A stretch of 64,000 nucleotides of DNA from Oxyura jamaicensis (GCF_011077185.1 NC_048894.1:107764741-107828740), one strand, 5' to 3'; counted from the stretch's first letter, positions 14,815 to 26,772 are shown. Numbers and translations: made by a program. The notes: generated by a model not told the origin, from the sequence alone.

Positions 14815-15742
14815 CCATGGGCTTATGGCTATCATGGGAGAGCCCTGGAAGGGAATGATTTTTTTTTTAACTGGAGTTACCCCACCTTATTCCTTTGTGC
14901 ATGTGAAGTGGAGAATTATCACATAGCCTGGCAAGTTAAGTAGAGCTTGAACAGTTGATATGTACCTTGTAGCCTTGTTACTTAACCCACATGAAGGCAC
15001 ATGAGGGGCAAATAGTTTTTTCTAAGACTGGTGGAAACAAGATTTACTTGCTAAGATACCACAGGGAAGTTCCAAACTCCCTATGAAATAATGTTTCAAT
15101 TCATACAGTGACCAGCTCATCTTGAAAGCTTAAGAAGACTTTCTTCAAAGTTTTATTGTCATCCTAATACATCTGAGAAGTTTGGCTCTCAGTTTCAGAA
15201 GTGTATGAGGAAATTGTGTATCATCCCATGAAACACAAGGATGTAGTGAGGCAAGTAAAACTATACCTAGATTTACCTATCTAAGCTTGCAGACTGAAGG
15301 GCAGATCTAAAAAAAGACTCAAGTGTCTTGCTAACAAATGCAGACACACCTAGAATTCAAGCACACCAGATCCAAAGTAAATCTCATCATTCTGAACAAG
15401 GCACCAGGAAGTCTATCTGCACTAAGTGGGATACACAGCCATCCCACCAAGTGACCCAGGAAAAAATTGTGGACAAGGATACAAAAAAAGTCTTTCCATT
15501 CTGGATTTAAATGCCAGATTTTTGCTTGCATCTGAAATAGATAAAAAGGAGAAGACCAGCATTTTGATTCTCCTTCCAGCTTTCAGTGCTGAACTGATTG
15601 AACCACAGCATCAGCTTTTTCTCTTGCCCATTCTCCTTCTGCACCCTTTAAACTTGCATTCTTGGATACATGGTAGCTTGGTTTCAAACAGGTTTGGAGG
15701 GATTTCATACATAACTCCCCCTCCACTACCTGTCATAGCAAA

Positions 15743-15862
15743 CTGGTAATAAGGCACTCTATTCAGAAATTGGAGATGTGGGTTCAAACCATCTCAAGCT
15801 AAGGAGATTAACCTAAGTCTCCCACTTCCTGAGCAAGTGCTCTAACAATCTGATTCATAAGT
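15743..15862. repeat. Ancient SINE-like fragment with tRNA-type boxes on both strands
   Basis: On the plus strand GTGGGTTCAAACC (15778-15790) resembles a Pol III B box and is preceded by an A-box-like GGTAATAAGGCACT. On the minus strand the right half reads TTAGAGCACTTGC then GGGAGACTTAGGTTAA, again an A-box-like and B-box-like order. Two tRNA-like halves facing each other are typical of some old amniote interspersed repeats. The copy is diverged and no family is assigned. Confidence 0.4.
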
Positions 15863-15885
15863 AAACCTTATCACTTATGTTTCAG

Positions 15886-15909
15886 AAAAAAAAAAAAAAA
15901 AAAAAAAAA
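15886..15909. repeat. A24 homopolymer
   Basis: A pure A run lies 24 bases after the SINE-like fragment. It could be its tail, but the fragment is much older-looking than a pure A24 would suggest. Confidence 0.85.
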
Positions 15910-17080
15910 TGTGGTTGCTGAACATAACATTATGATTTGTGTATTATAGTCATAACTTAAACATACTTACTAAACCAGATTCTTAAAGCAAGGTAGGTTT
16001 GAAACCCAAATGGTGATAAGCATGAGAAATACTTGTGTTCAGCTCTGCCCAGATGAGGCACCCAAGGCACCTTCCTGGGCTCATTCAGTCTCCTGAACAC
16101 CAGCACTTAAAGCCTATTGATTCCAAAACCCCAGTCAGGAACAACAGAGCAGGCTGCCACAGCACACCAGCTCACAGAACAGACTGATAAGAGATGCAGC
16201 CAAGGAGATTTTGTCTAGTACAGCTTTGAAAGTTATCCTAGTCACACATTTACGGTAGCAAGATTTTTTTTATTATTATTATAGAAAAATCACCTGACAA
16301 TGGCAGAATCAAGTTTACAAAATACAGGCAATGCTGCACAATTAATTGCTTTCCCTTTCCACTTTGCAGACTTGTATCACTCTTGCCCTCAGAATAATTA
16401 AGAATGCATTCCAGTGGAGCAAAGCTGCTACAAAAGCCTCTGAAACGGTTATTTGCTTCTGAGGTAGCACAACAGCTCTTGTCTGGATCTGGACACTAGA
16501 GATACGTGCTTCACAAAGAATAACTCCCATTATTAAATACAAAAGACTCAATTGAAAATACAGACCCAACTTTTCAACATGATGACAAGACTTCAACAAC
16601 AAACCTGCAATTAAAATGCCAAGTAAATTTTATAGGTATGTATGTATTAATCCTTAGGCTGAAAGAACCGATCATTAACCTTGAAAGCTGGTTGCTGCAG
16701 TAACTTTACTATTCTGCGTTGCTTTTTCTTAGAATGGACTTCAGCACTTTCTGACAGACCCCTGCAACTATTGTATGCTTGTTTCCTCATCTGCTGACAG
16801 GACAAAAGCAGGCACCAAAAGAAAAACAGGAAATGCTGAAAGGGTTCTACCAAGGTACTCTCCACAAGCAAGCCAAGATACTTTTTCCACCAAACTTTCA
16901 AATGCTCCTGCAGTGTCCAAGAAACCTTTCTGTTAACACAACAATGTTTTTTACATTGTCACAATGCTTAAAGTTTAAACTTCAGTTGTTTACTTTTTGC
17001 AAAAGCAACATGGCTATCATGGCTATTCTAATCTGCATCACATTCTTCACATTGTTTTAGGTTCAGTTATCTTGAATTCT

Positions 17081-17081
<1 letters not shown>

Positions 17082-17122
<41 letters not shown>

Positions 17123-17222
17123 NNNNNNNNNNNNNNNNNNNNNNNNNNNNNNNNNNNNNNNNNNNNNNNNNNNNNNNNNNNNNNNNNNNNNNNNNNNNNN
17201 NNNNNNNNNNNNNNNNNNNNNN

Positions 17223-17263
<41 letters not shown>
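17082..17263. repeat. T41 - 100 N gap - A41
   Basis: A pure run of 41 T (17082-17122) is followed by exactly 100 N (17123-17222) and then a pure run of 41 A (17223-17263). The frames that run through it are artefacts of the homopolymers and N. The exact symmetry suggests an inverted or mis-joined assembly at a homopolymer, with a placeholder gap rather than a measured one. Confidence 0.95.
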
Positions 17264-17264
<1 letters not shown>

Positions 17265-18019
17265 ACTATCAACTTAATCTAATAGGAGGAATGGTCTCCT
17301 GACCTAATCTTTCAACTAGAAAAAATATAGGGCAATTAATTTAAACAGCCCCAGGAAGGGAGACTTAGGTACATTAAAATATACTGGTATCTTCAATCAC
17401 CAAGATAAAAATAGGCATTTTATCAAGATGACTGATCATGTGAGCTGCTACATAAGAGCTGAAACACCAGCACTCTTTACAAAAGCTGAAGCAGATTACT
17501 GCAATGTGATCATTGAAAATTTCTATGCGGGAAGAAAAGGTATGGTCTCTCTCAGATATATTTGGCCAGCTTTAGGAGAATTCTCACCTTTTTAAACTGT
17601 GTGCTAGCATGCGTGTTTAAATATGAGTGAATAGTGAATTAGGGTTGTTTAATGTATGGTTGGTACCTTATGAAAAACATTAGCGAAGTGCAAGTTTTCT
17701 GTCACTTTTCATTTGTTTCTAAGACTAAATTCTCTCAGACAAGGCAAGGTGTATTTATTTACAGGCTGAAATGCACGGACTCAGCAACTTGGGTTTGATT
17801 TCGTCCCCTTGATGTTGAGGAAGAGGTTTTGTACACATAGTATCAATAAGCACATATGCTTTTACTGCAGAGTGCAAACAGCCAGATGTTAATCTCACAC
17901 GCTATATCCATCCTGAACGCCACGCTGCACCTTAAACAAAACAAAGTCATGCATCTGCACAACATATGCCTTCCAACCATTTTCCATCCTCGGCTTTTGG
18001 TCTTAATAGAGACCCGAGG
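17264..18019 (-). other. LAMA1: Presumed LAMA1 intron 1, part next to the CpG island
   Basis: AT-rich sequence with no recognisable gene, repeat or RNA. It changes abruptly to GC-rich sequence near 18010. Confidence 0.45.
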
Positions 18020-18773
18020 CGGCTGGGGACTGGCGTGCCGTGCCGGCAGCAGCGCTCAGCAGGTCCTGCTGCTGGTTCCAGCAGGAGGAGAACCACACCG
18101 AGCAGGAGCACCTGGTGGCTCCAGCGCTGTACCTGGCAGCCCAGCACACCCGGGCGGACCCGTGCAGAGCCGGGCTCGGCTCCTGCTCGCCAGACAAACT
18201 CCCCGGGCGCTGCTCCTGGAACAAAGCAGCCGCCCCGAGCCGTCCGCAGCGGTACCACGTGCGAGGAGAGAAAACTTTGGTAAATCGGCTCTGTTACATC
18301 CTCACGCCGCCTCTCCCTCACGCCCGGAGAGGGCTTTTCACCCCAGAGAAGAGGGGCTTAAGCCGGTTTGCATCAGCGACGGCCCTTCCCCAACAGGGGG
18401 GCACCCGGGGCTGCGGGCCCCCCATCTCCCTCGGGGAGGGGGATGCCCCGGGGTTCCCCCCGCCGGCCCCAGGGAACAGGCAGCTCCCGTGCCCCCTTCC
18501 CTCCCCCGGCCCCTTCACGGCGTTCCCCGGCCCCCACAAAGGGAGTGGGCGGCCCGGAGGAGGCGGCCGGGCGGAGTGGCCCCTGCCGCCGCCGCTTCGG
18601 GAGAAGAACGGGCAGCGGCAGCCACAGAGATGGAGGAGCGAGGGGAAGAGCCCCACACACCCCCCTACCCGCTGTGCCCAGCACGGGCAGGGGGCACCCA
18701 AAATCCCAGATGGGGCTGGGGGAGGAACAAGCTGGATCCGCGCACCCCACACCCGCTCCTCCGCGACCCTCAC

Positions 18774-18864
18774 CTCGGGGCTGGCCATGCCCCGGCGCCC
18801 AGAGCAGAGAGGCCAGAGCCAGCAGCAGCATCTGCCGCCACCCGCTGCTGCCCGCCACCATCAT
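18774..18864 (-). CDS. LAMA1: Laminin subunit alpha-1, coding part of exon 1 (signal peptide)
   Basis: Read on the minus strand, 30 codons plus one base run from tandem ATGs (18864 and 18861) to a good splice donor (GAG|GTGAGG, intron starting at 18773). The peptide has the shape of a signal peptide: a short polar N-region, a hydrophobic core MLLLALASLLWA (residues 12-23), and small residues at -3 and -1 before Gln28 (GHG|Q). It ends Q-P-R with one leftover G. This matches the known LAMA1 pattern, in which exon 1 ends in ...Q-R-G split between exons and exon 2 continues into the laminin N-terminal domain. The second ATG has A at -3 and G at +4. Identity rests on this phase and end sequence, the CpG-island promoter, and the neighbour LRRC30, which lies divergent to LAMA1 in mammals. 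LAMA1 encodes the secreted alpha-1 chain of laminin-111 in basement membranes. No other exon was recognised in the window. Another secreted protein cannot be fully excluded. Confidence 0.75.
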
Positions 18865-18886
18865 CACCACCACCCCGCCGCCGGGA

Positions 18887-18970
18887 GGGACTGCCTGCCG
18901 CCCGCCCCGCCGAGCCGCCCGCCTTATAGCCGCCCCCCTCCCCACCGCCGCCCCCGGCCCGCCCCGCACC
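18887..18970 (-). promoter_or_regulatory. LAMA1: LAMA1 core promoter: TATA-like box with GC boxes
   Basis: On the minus strand a TATAAG hexamer lies at 18923-18928, directly preceded by a G-rich GGGGGGCGGC stretch. A GGGGCGGGC Sp1-type box lies at about 18957-18965, with another GC box between them. A start site 25-30 bases beyond the TATA-like box would fall near 18895-18900 and give a 5' UTR of only about 35 bases before the tandem ATGs. The motifs are seen directly; the start site is inferred. Confidence 0.5.
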
Positions 18971-19078
18971 CACGCCCACGCACGCCCCACGACCCTCCCC
19001 GACCCCCCCGTCAGAGCGTCCCGTTTGGGGCGGCCCGAGGGGGGCGTCTGAGAAACCCCAAAAGGGCGTCGTGAGGTG

Positions 19079-19079
<1 letters not shown>

Positions 19080-19122
<43 letters not shown>
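19080..19122. repeat. (CA)n microsatellite
   Basis: About 20 perfect CA units sit at the upstream edge of the LAMA1 CpG island, roughly 160-200 bases 5' of the TATA-like box (minus orientation). Length variation here is likely between individuals. Confidence 0.95.
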
Positions 19123-19124
<2 letters not shown>

Positions 19125-19268
19125 GCCCCCCGGCTGCGCGGAGCCCTTCCGAGCCTCCGCTGCGTGTGAGCGCGGCCGTGCAGCCATGTTTGTGCACCGG
19201 GGGGCTCGTCCCTTCGCCTCGGCAGCTAAAGGGTCGCCCCTGGTCCGACCTGGACCAGAAAAGTGGTC

Positions 19269-19419
19269 GTGGGAATTCCTCAGGATAGTTCCTACATATT
19301 TCACTGAGATTTCCCTCACATTTGGCTTCCCCACGTTAAGGGTGGGAATTCCTCAAGACAGAGACGTTTCTACGTATTTCACTGAGATTTCATTCACGTT
19401 TGGCTTCCCTATTTTAAGG
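19269..19419. repeat. Tandem duplication, two units of 73 and 78 bp
   Basis: Unit 1 (19269-19341) and unit 2 (19342-19419) abut exactly. Both begin GTGGGAATTCCTCA and end TTAAGG, and share the core TATTTCACTGAGATTT. They differ by a 5-bp indel and scattered substitutions, many at CpG/TpG positions. Each carries a near-palindromic GGGAATTCC, which resembles an NF-kappaB site. They lie about 400 bases upstream of the LAMA1 TATA-like box. Confidence 0.9.
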
Positions 19420-22400
19420 CTCGCCAGTCACACCGCTCATACGCACAGCTACTCATTAACATCTACCCCACGTGAGTTGCAGCAAGGCACCACATTTTCC
19501 TAAACAAAGAGTTGTGTGCCCAAAATGAGTTGGTTGGGGCAGGGGAATTTCAGTCAAGAGATACTGTCTCACCACTGAGAACACATCCCGGTTACTCTTT
19601 AGGAAAACCTTAGGTTTGCTCAGTGTGGTATCGCTTTGTAAACCACATTTCAAAATACACTGCCATCTATGAGTTGCATGAGTGAAGTTAGGCTGCAAGT
19701 GCACTCTTCAAGTGGTGGGGAGCTGCTTGTGGAGTTCAGGCTGCAGCTTGCTTGTCTGGTGGTTTTTATTGTTCAGGGTAAGGAAATTCAGGCAAAGGGT
19801 GGTAACTTACATACTTTGTAAAAATAAATAAATAAATAAGTAAAGCTGTTTCTTATCCTGTAACTCAAGAGTTATTTATCAGTTATACTTGAGAATGCAT
19901 AACATTGTTTATACTCAAAACATGCACAAAAAGGAAAAATCCCCAGGTCAAGGAGATAAAAATGAAAATGTTCTGCCACAAAATGGTATCAAAGGCCTTC
20001 AAGCCTACAAATAAATAACACTCCACATCTGTCCCTTCCAACAGATCCGTCCTGTGCTCACACCAGGAACTTCTTAAATTTCAGGACAGGCAAGAAGGAG
20101 GAAAGCAAAACATCTGTGGAGAGAAAAGTCAACAAATTTCAAGAGCCAAAGTGTCATTTGTTCTAAAATCATAGAGGTCAGGTTAAGGAATCCTCTGTGC
20201 AGGATTGCAAGTACCAGTTGGAAGCCAAGTACAAAGGAAAGGGAAAGAGGAGCATCTGTGCAACATAAAATCCCACCAGTTTGCAGCTTTATAATTAGTT
20301 TAACCATTTCATCAAATTCCAGCAGATTGAAGAGTACTTTCTTACATCCATGCAATGAGCAAGTGCCAGCTCATTGTTACATGCATTTATCCCAATCAAA
20401 ATATTCTACAAGGGCTAGAGTATGTGTATTGAGGTATTGAGATCCAGTCCTGGACTATATCATCAGCCTCAATTATTATAGTTTAACTAAACATCTGTAT
20501 ACAAATAGTAACTGAAAAGTGTACGTTGCATTTGTCTGCAGGACCACATCACTGTTACTCAGTGTCCATCCCTGTGAAAGCTGACTGTCCTCCAATTTCA
20601 TGTGAGTACCTACCTCTTCTAGGAGGATTACTGTTTCCTCTCACTCCTGCTTCCACAGTTCACTGCTGTTGGTACGAAGTACCAGACAGTCAGAGTGATC
20701 CCTGCTTCAGGACATACCACTGCAAATATAATTCTTTCCTGACCTTGGTTTCTAATGAGCTTCAGTTATTTGTGGAACATCAGAAATTTCTTAGTCTTTA
20801 CCAAACTAATCCAATGAGAAAATGGAATGTCATGGTACAGGTAAGGTCCTGAAGGAGTAAAGAAATGTATGAGAATGAAAGCATTTCAAGGGCTCCGTAC
20901 TTTCATGCACATTTATATGGTCCTTATAGCCCATATCCATCAACTGAAACTACGAGCACTATTATGTCATATATTCTTAACATAAATAGTAACACTACAA
21001 ATTAAAATGGCAGACAACTTTTATATTATAAAACAGTTGACTTGCTACTGCTATAACTTTACATGAATGAAGGGCAGAGAGAGCACAAACTTTAGGAAGG
21101 ATGATTTCTGAATACCTCAGTTATTTGTTTTACTAATTAAAATTAGCTCCAAAATAAACAAAACAAGAAGCTTTCTATGCAATGCAAGAAAAAAAGTGAG
21201 TTGTAAATACCCAGAAAATACAGAGATGTGATTACAGGGAACTTCTTAAAATTTTATTTTCTCTCTCCACAACTTTCATGGATTAGAGTTGCCTTAAGGA
21301 TGAAGTGTTTCAGTTGCAAAGAAATGGAAAATACTAATATCTGGGATTATGTAGCACAATGTGATTACGTTAATCTAGCCATCTGTGGATAACAACCTAT
21401 TGATGAAAACATTGCCTTCGGCAAAAACAGAGGTTTGGGAGAATTAAACTGGAGAAAGACCAAACACACAAAGTCTGAACAGAACCCCTCTGCTATCCTG
21501 CACCTAAGTAAATGCCCAGTAAACACCAAATATGTTTTTTCAGCTTTTGTCTGGGCTGCTGTGCTTAAGACAGAGTTATTGTGTTCGTGGCAGGTTCCCT
21601 TCAGGCCCCTCAGGAACACCAAGTCACCTCCTGACCCCGAGGGCGGCGGGGGCACTCATAGCTGTCAGCAGTGCTGTGCTTCTCCTCATCCATAGCATTT
21701 AATAACTTGCACATCCCAGCATCCCACCTTGCTACCTACCTCACTTCTAGTGGTCCTTTTTTCTTCACTGCAAATTAATGCATTTCTATACTCCGAACAC
21801 CTTTGATGCAGTATTTGCTGGAAGTGCGGTGGGGAATTTGGAATACCTTCGCAAAGGAGATATGCTAATCAAACCAGTTGATAATCCCACCCAGAACTAC
21901 ATCTGACAGCTAAGTAAGCCGTTTATTAATAGCTCTACTGTACCACAAAGGGCCTTTCTAATTTTTAGCTGCTTGTTTTTTTGTTGGGCTTTTTTGCACA
22001 CACTTGTTATCCAGTCTTTGTCTACTTAGCTCAGAAGCACCACCCAAGTGTTCTGAAAAAGTACTCTGGAAATAATTATCACTTATCATCAGAGGAAAAA
22101 AAATTCAGTAAACTGCCTGTCTGCCTCTAATAAACATTCACTCACTACTAAAAGCTGGTTTAGATAACCTGATATTTTCCCCAGAACCCTTCAAGTGCTT
22201 TTCTCCCTCAGAAAAGTCCGTCCAGAGGTTAATAAATCTGAGCTGTGACAGACCAAAGAGAGGGGTAAATTCAAAGCAAAAGGCCCTTCACAGCACACCC
22301 TGCCCACAACTTCCTCTCATCAGAGAAAACCATCTTTACAGCTTGACATGTGGGAAGTATGATTCAAGGAACGAGGTGTGGGCTAGAGCAGATCCCTGTT

Positions 22401-25400
22401 CCCTGCTGGTGTTCCTCTGCTGGTAGCCCGGCACTCTGCTTTGGCAGCAAAATATTTTGCCTTCCTATTCCTGAAAATGATTTCAAGCCGTAACTTGAAA
22501 TCTGTGTTATGATAATTTGGCTCTGAGATGACAAAGGCTTCCAGGAGGATTAAAGGAAATCTGCTGTTTTGGAGGAAGCTGGGAAACAGCTGCTCCAGCA
22601 GACTGCACGGAGCTGTCACAGGCAAGTGGACAGGGTGCGAGTGGATTGAGCACCTCCAGCCTGTCCAGAAAAGGTACAGTGTGGGCTGCTCTGCAGATGC
22701 AAAGTCACCCAAAGGCTTGCCTACTTCATGCTATGGGCTTTACTGACCTCAGGAACTGCCTGGACTTCAGTGCCTGCCCGAGAGGAGGGCTAGCTTTGGA
22801 CAGAAGCAGGTGCTCTAGGATGGTCTGGATGCCAAAAGGAGGGAATGAAGGAAAGAAAATGGGAATTTCAGTGTAAATTCCTACTCTGCTCTCAGAACAC
22901 TCACATAACATGGAGGATTTTTAATTCCTGGGCTACCTCATATACCAGGTACATGCATATGTACCTGGCATATGAGGCACCCTGACCCCACATAGGTTTA
23001 GTGGTACCCTGCCCTCCAGGCTCTCAAGGGGCTGTGGACACTCCGTGCCCCTCTCCTATTACCATCCAAGATTCTTGCCCAGGTGCTACAGGCACTTGGG
23101 GAGAAGGCACCAGGAACTCCAGCAAAGAGACCAAAAGCTCTGCCGAGGAGGAGATGTGGGCAGGAGTCAGCACAAGACAGAAGTGTCATTATTGGCTGCT
23201 CTGCACCAGGAAGGGGCTGGATTCTTCCTGATCTCAGTAAGATAGGCATAACACCAAATAATGTAATAAAAGTGATTTTATAATAGGATGCAAATAAGCA
23301 GAGGATTGTTGATAGCAAGCAATTCCTATTTCTCTTCAATCTCTTAATTCCTGCTTTCATGCAGCATTAGGTGGACCTTATGCAAGCAGCATAGTTGCCC
23401 CAGACTCCCTGTTGTGAACTGAAGGAGAGAACTATCTCATTATGTTATGGTAAATATATCACATGCCTGGATCACACCAAGGCACCTACCTGACCGTGAA
23501 GACACTTTGTGTAACTCCTGGCTCTTCATAGCGACCAAAAGCAGGAGTTGCAGGTAGCAAGAGATACTTGGTACCAGGGAACCGTGCCTGCCAAGGGTGA
23601 CATGATTTGGAAACAGGTTAATAGACCTGCTCAGGTTCTGCCATGCAAAATATCTGCTGATATTTTTCTGTTGATTGATTTCTGCTGTTTTCCCACCAGA
23701 AGGGGCTGAAGCATTGGCTCTGCAGGATGTCAAAGGCAGACTCAGCATGTTTTCTGTGAATAGCTAACAGGCTGGAAATTGTGATTACTGTCCAATAGGG
23801 ATTATTGGATGCTATATTGTATTATGGCAAATATATTGTCCCTGAAAATCATGGTAAATTCACATACATTTTTGTTCTGTTGGAAAAATGGCACCCATAG
23901 ATTATACTGAATGCAATACCATCATCGCTGGTAATCGACAACAGCAATAATGTTCTTTCCAGTCTGGGCACGGAACCTCTCCTTGCATTTTGATTAAATA
24001 GTTTGCAACAGCTTGAAGGCTCCAGTAACCCATGTAGGCAAAGGAACGGCCCCAGGTAAGTTCATGACAGACATCTATAATGCAGGACTCAGCTTAAAAG
24101 CAGTAAAAATTTTAACTCTTACTGATCATCTCCAACCTGATCCTGGATCTGTAGGAAGAGCTTGTGAGACTTGAAAGATCCAAACCTACCAGTTCCAAAT
24201 TTGTATTAGGAAGTGGAGAGAATATAGCGTGGCCCTCTTCAAGATGTACAAGCTGAATGGCTTTTAATTTGTGCCCCTAACATATAAGATAGTTCTGAGT
24301 AGATAGAATATTTATAAATTATTTAGCTCAACCACAATTGACTTATGAAAGAAGATTAAAGTTTGTGATTTTTTTTGATTCCATACTGTTTTACAAAATA
24401 TAGGAGTTAATCAGTTAATCACACAGTCTGATCGTTTCTTTGGTGAGTTTGGATTTCTTCTCAAGTGTATTCAGGTATGCAGCTGGGAAAAGATCTGTAG
24501 GATGTCAGTATTGTTCCGGTGGCTGAGCTTTTAACTGCAAGTGCCAAGATTTTGCTGCCCAGAGACATATACCTGTCTATGCAAAATCTGTGTTAAAAGA
24601 AGTCATCTTGATGTGAGATTAGCAAGATTTACATCACCTTTTCTGCAGAGTATCTGGAGATAATGTAAGAAACCGAACTTTTAGAAAGTAGAAAATGAAA
24701 GCCAAGAGCTTAAATATGTGGCCTCTTTTTCCAAATTGTAGAGCAATAAATATCTGTGGTTGTCTTTCATAGCTTTTAAAGTGAAGTCATTTATTTATAC
24801 ACCTAAACATGAATTTAATGTCAGCTTTAAGCTTCTGTTACAGAAATTTGCCATAGAATCAACCTGAAGAGGCAATGTAACTTCATTAATGTGGGAGGAA
24901 ATACGCACGTAGTGCTATTATTTAAGTGCCATTCCTTATATTGCAAGAAAGTGCTTTACACCTATCTGAAAAGTCCTTATTAGCAAACAGAATAATTTAT
25001 CACTTCCAATTTTCAAGAAATTATACCCTCCTAAGACTCAAACCATTGAAACAATAGTAATCCGGAAAACTATGTCAACTTCCTAATAATATAAGGTACA
25101 GTAGGAGTGTCCTACTGTGAAGTTTCATGGAGCATCATTTCAAAGCCAGCACTAACTCTTCCTCTCTATACAGCAGGTGAACTTGTCTTCCTACTGCCTG
25201 ATGGGTACCTTTATCTGTATTTCAGCCAAATTTTTGTAAGTGGATAAAAAATTGACTATGTGGTCTGAAAACCTCTGTGCTTCACCTTTCTAATGGTATT
25301 TAGAGATACCCTCTGCTACCCAAACATTGGCATTAACATACAGAGTGGAAGCAGAGCTAAGGCTTACACTTTATCTTCAAACTTAACTCTGCACTCTTTG

Positions 25401-26772
25401 AAGTGCCTGATTTTGAACTAAATGCACATACATTGAATTAAATACAGGAAGTGATGGAATCATTGTTTGTGTTGTGTTTTAAGTTCTTTGCCTGAGCTGG
25501 AAAATCGGAGAACAGAGAAGCCCATTTAACTCATAAAGAACTAAAGAGTAGCAGGCAAAAGGACAAAGTTTATGGGGCTATCTTAATTACTGGCAAGTTA
25601 AATTGCACTAACTAGAACTTATTTTGTGATTCCTTTTTTTAATAATGTAGTGCAGACTCAATGTTAAATGCTACTGCGTCTGGCTAGCATTTTCTGTCTC
25701 TTTTGTGCTGTATAAAACAAACTCTCATCAGTGAAGAAGCAGTTTAACACCTTTTAATATCTAGCGAGGTATCAGCTCCACTTGAAAAAGAATGAGAAAT
25801 TAAAAATTCATGAGATACTGGAAATGTTTAGAATGTGAATTGCTTTGCAGGAAGAGACAACTGTGTCTACATAAATATTATCCACATGATGGATGGATTG
25901 TCAGGCTGTATTTACTAAGGTACTGTTTCTATGTAAACACAGTTGCTAATTAGAGGTTTGTTTTGGAGAAAGAGACACAAAGCCAATCAGTTTGATGAGG
26001 GGAGAGTTTAGGAGGTGAGCTCTCTAGCTCATCTTTGACTTCAATCAAGAAAAGCCTGCATCTGAACAAATGAAAACATTATCAAGTTGTAGTCAGTCCT
26101 TATCTGCAGAGATATTTCAGCGGTGTATTTACCATCCCTGAATTCCTTCCTGCACGTTTCTGGTTGTCTCCAGGGAGCAGACAGAGGTGCTGTCCTGCAA
26201 GTGGCAATTAAAATTCTTCCCCATCTACACAAAGTCCCTTCTCCTTCCCCTTCTCCTTCCAGCACTGTGCAGCCTGAGGTGACCCCACTACAGGTGCTCC
26301 CAGGAGCCTGCACCTTTCTGGGGAGAGGCATCACCAGCCTGACGATAACGTTTGTAGCTCATCTGGAGATGCCCACAAAACCATCACTTTCTCTCTTTTT
26401 CATTTTTTTCTAATTTGTCAGGGAAAAAAAAAATTAAAAAAAATCACACACAATATAACCAGGCAAACATTTTGCTTTTGCTTGGAAGACTCTTTTAAAA
26501 ATGCTAACAGAAGACAGGAAAAATATCTATTACTGCAATAGGAGTTTTGGTAAAATATCAGGAACTAAAGAACACTGGAAGTTGCTCCATTGAAAACTGA
26601 AAGTAAGCCAATTATAAAACAAACAAGTCAGCATGGAGTTTATGCAGTGATTTTTGGTGAATATTTTTTATTAAATCATTTCCAAAGCACTCTATAAACC
26701 CTGCAAGCTGATGACACAAACAATAGATATGACTCAATTAACTGTCATGACAATGAAACTACAAGCACAAGA
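19420..26772. other. Intergenic sequence between LAMA1 and LRRC30, proximal part
   Basis: No gene is recognised. Open frames reach about 120 codons and none shows domain character. Small GC-richer patches occur near 21600-21680, 22380-22660 and 23000-23240. The one strong structural signal is the inverted repeat at 22936-22977. Confidence 0.5.
22936..22977. repeat. Inverted repeat, 19-bp arms, 4-base loop
   Basis: The left arm (22936-22954, starting CCTCATATACC) and right arm (22959-22977, ending ATATGAGG) are reverse complements except for one A/C mismatch. They are separated by GCAT. Pairing does not extend beyond the arms, so it is too short for a usual microRNA precursor. It could form a cruciform or an RNA hairpin. 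Confidence 0.9.

Larger units (their letters stand above)
14831..17081 (-). other. LAMA1: Presumed LAMA1 intron 1, middle part
   Basis: Apart from the SINE-like fragment (15743-15862), an A24 tract (15886-15909) and a short (ATT)n at 16267-16282, nothing recognisable is present. Open frames reach about 107 codons, without domain features. Confidence 0.45.
18020..19260. promoter_or_regulatory. CpG island over the LAMA1 first exon
   Basis: This block is very GC-rich and dense in CpG, against an AT-rich, CpG-poor background on both sides. It begins just after 18010 and fades after about 19260. Exon 1 of LAMA1 sits near its centre, with roughly 750 bases of island in intron 1 and 400 bases upstream. 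Long frames open on both strands here (up to 357 codons) are what stop-poor GC-rich sequence gives by chance, and their translations are Pro/Arg/Gly-rich without recognisable domains. Confidence 0.85.

Noticed and set aside
16997..17302. Open frames running through poly-T, N and poly-A
   Set aside because: Poly-Phe/Lys and unknown residues come from the homopolymers and the gap, not from a gene.
1..18000. Search for LAMA1 exon 2 (laminin N-terminal domain) on the minus strand
   Set aside because: No stretch resembling the conserved Cys-rich N-terminal sequence was seen. The exon is probably outside the window, but a by-eye search could miss a short exon.
17856..19197. Long open frames (up to 357 codons) on both strands of the CpG island
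   Set aside because: GC-rich sequence has few stops. The products are Pro/Arg/Gly/Ala-rich with no domains, and overlap in several frames. Only the short minus-strand signal-peptide exon has supporting signals.
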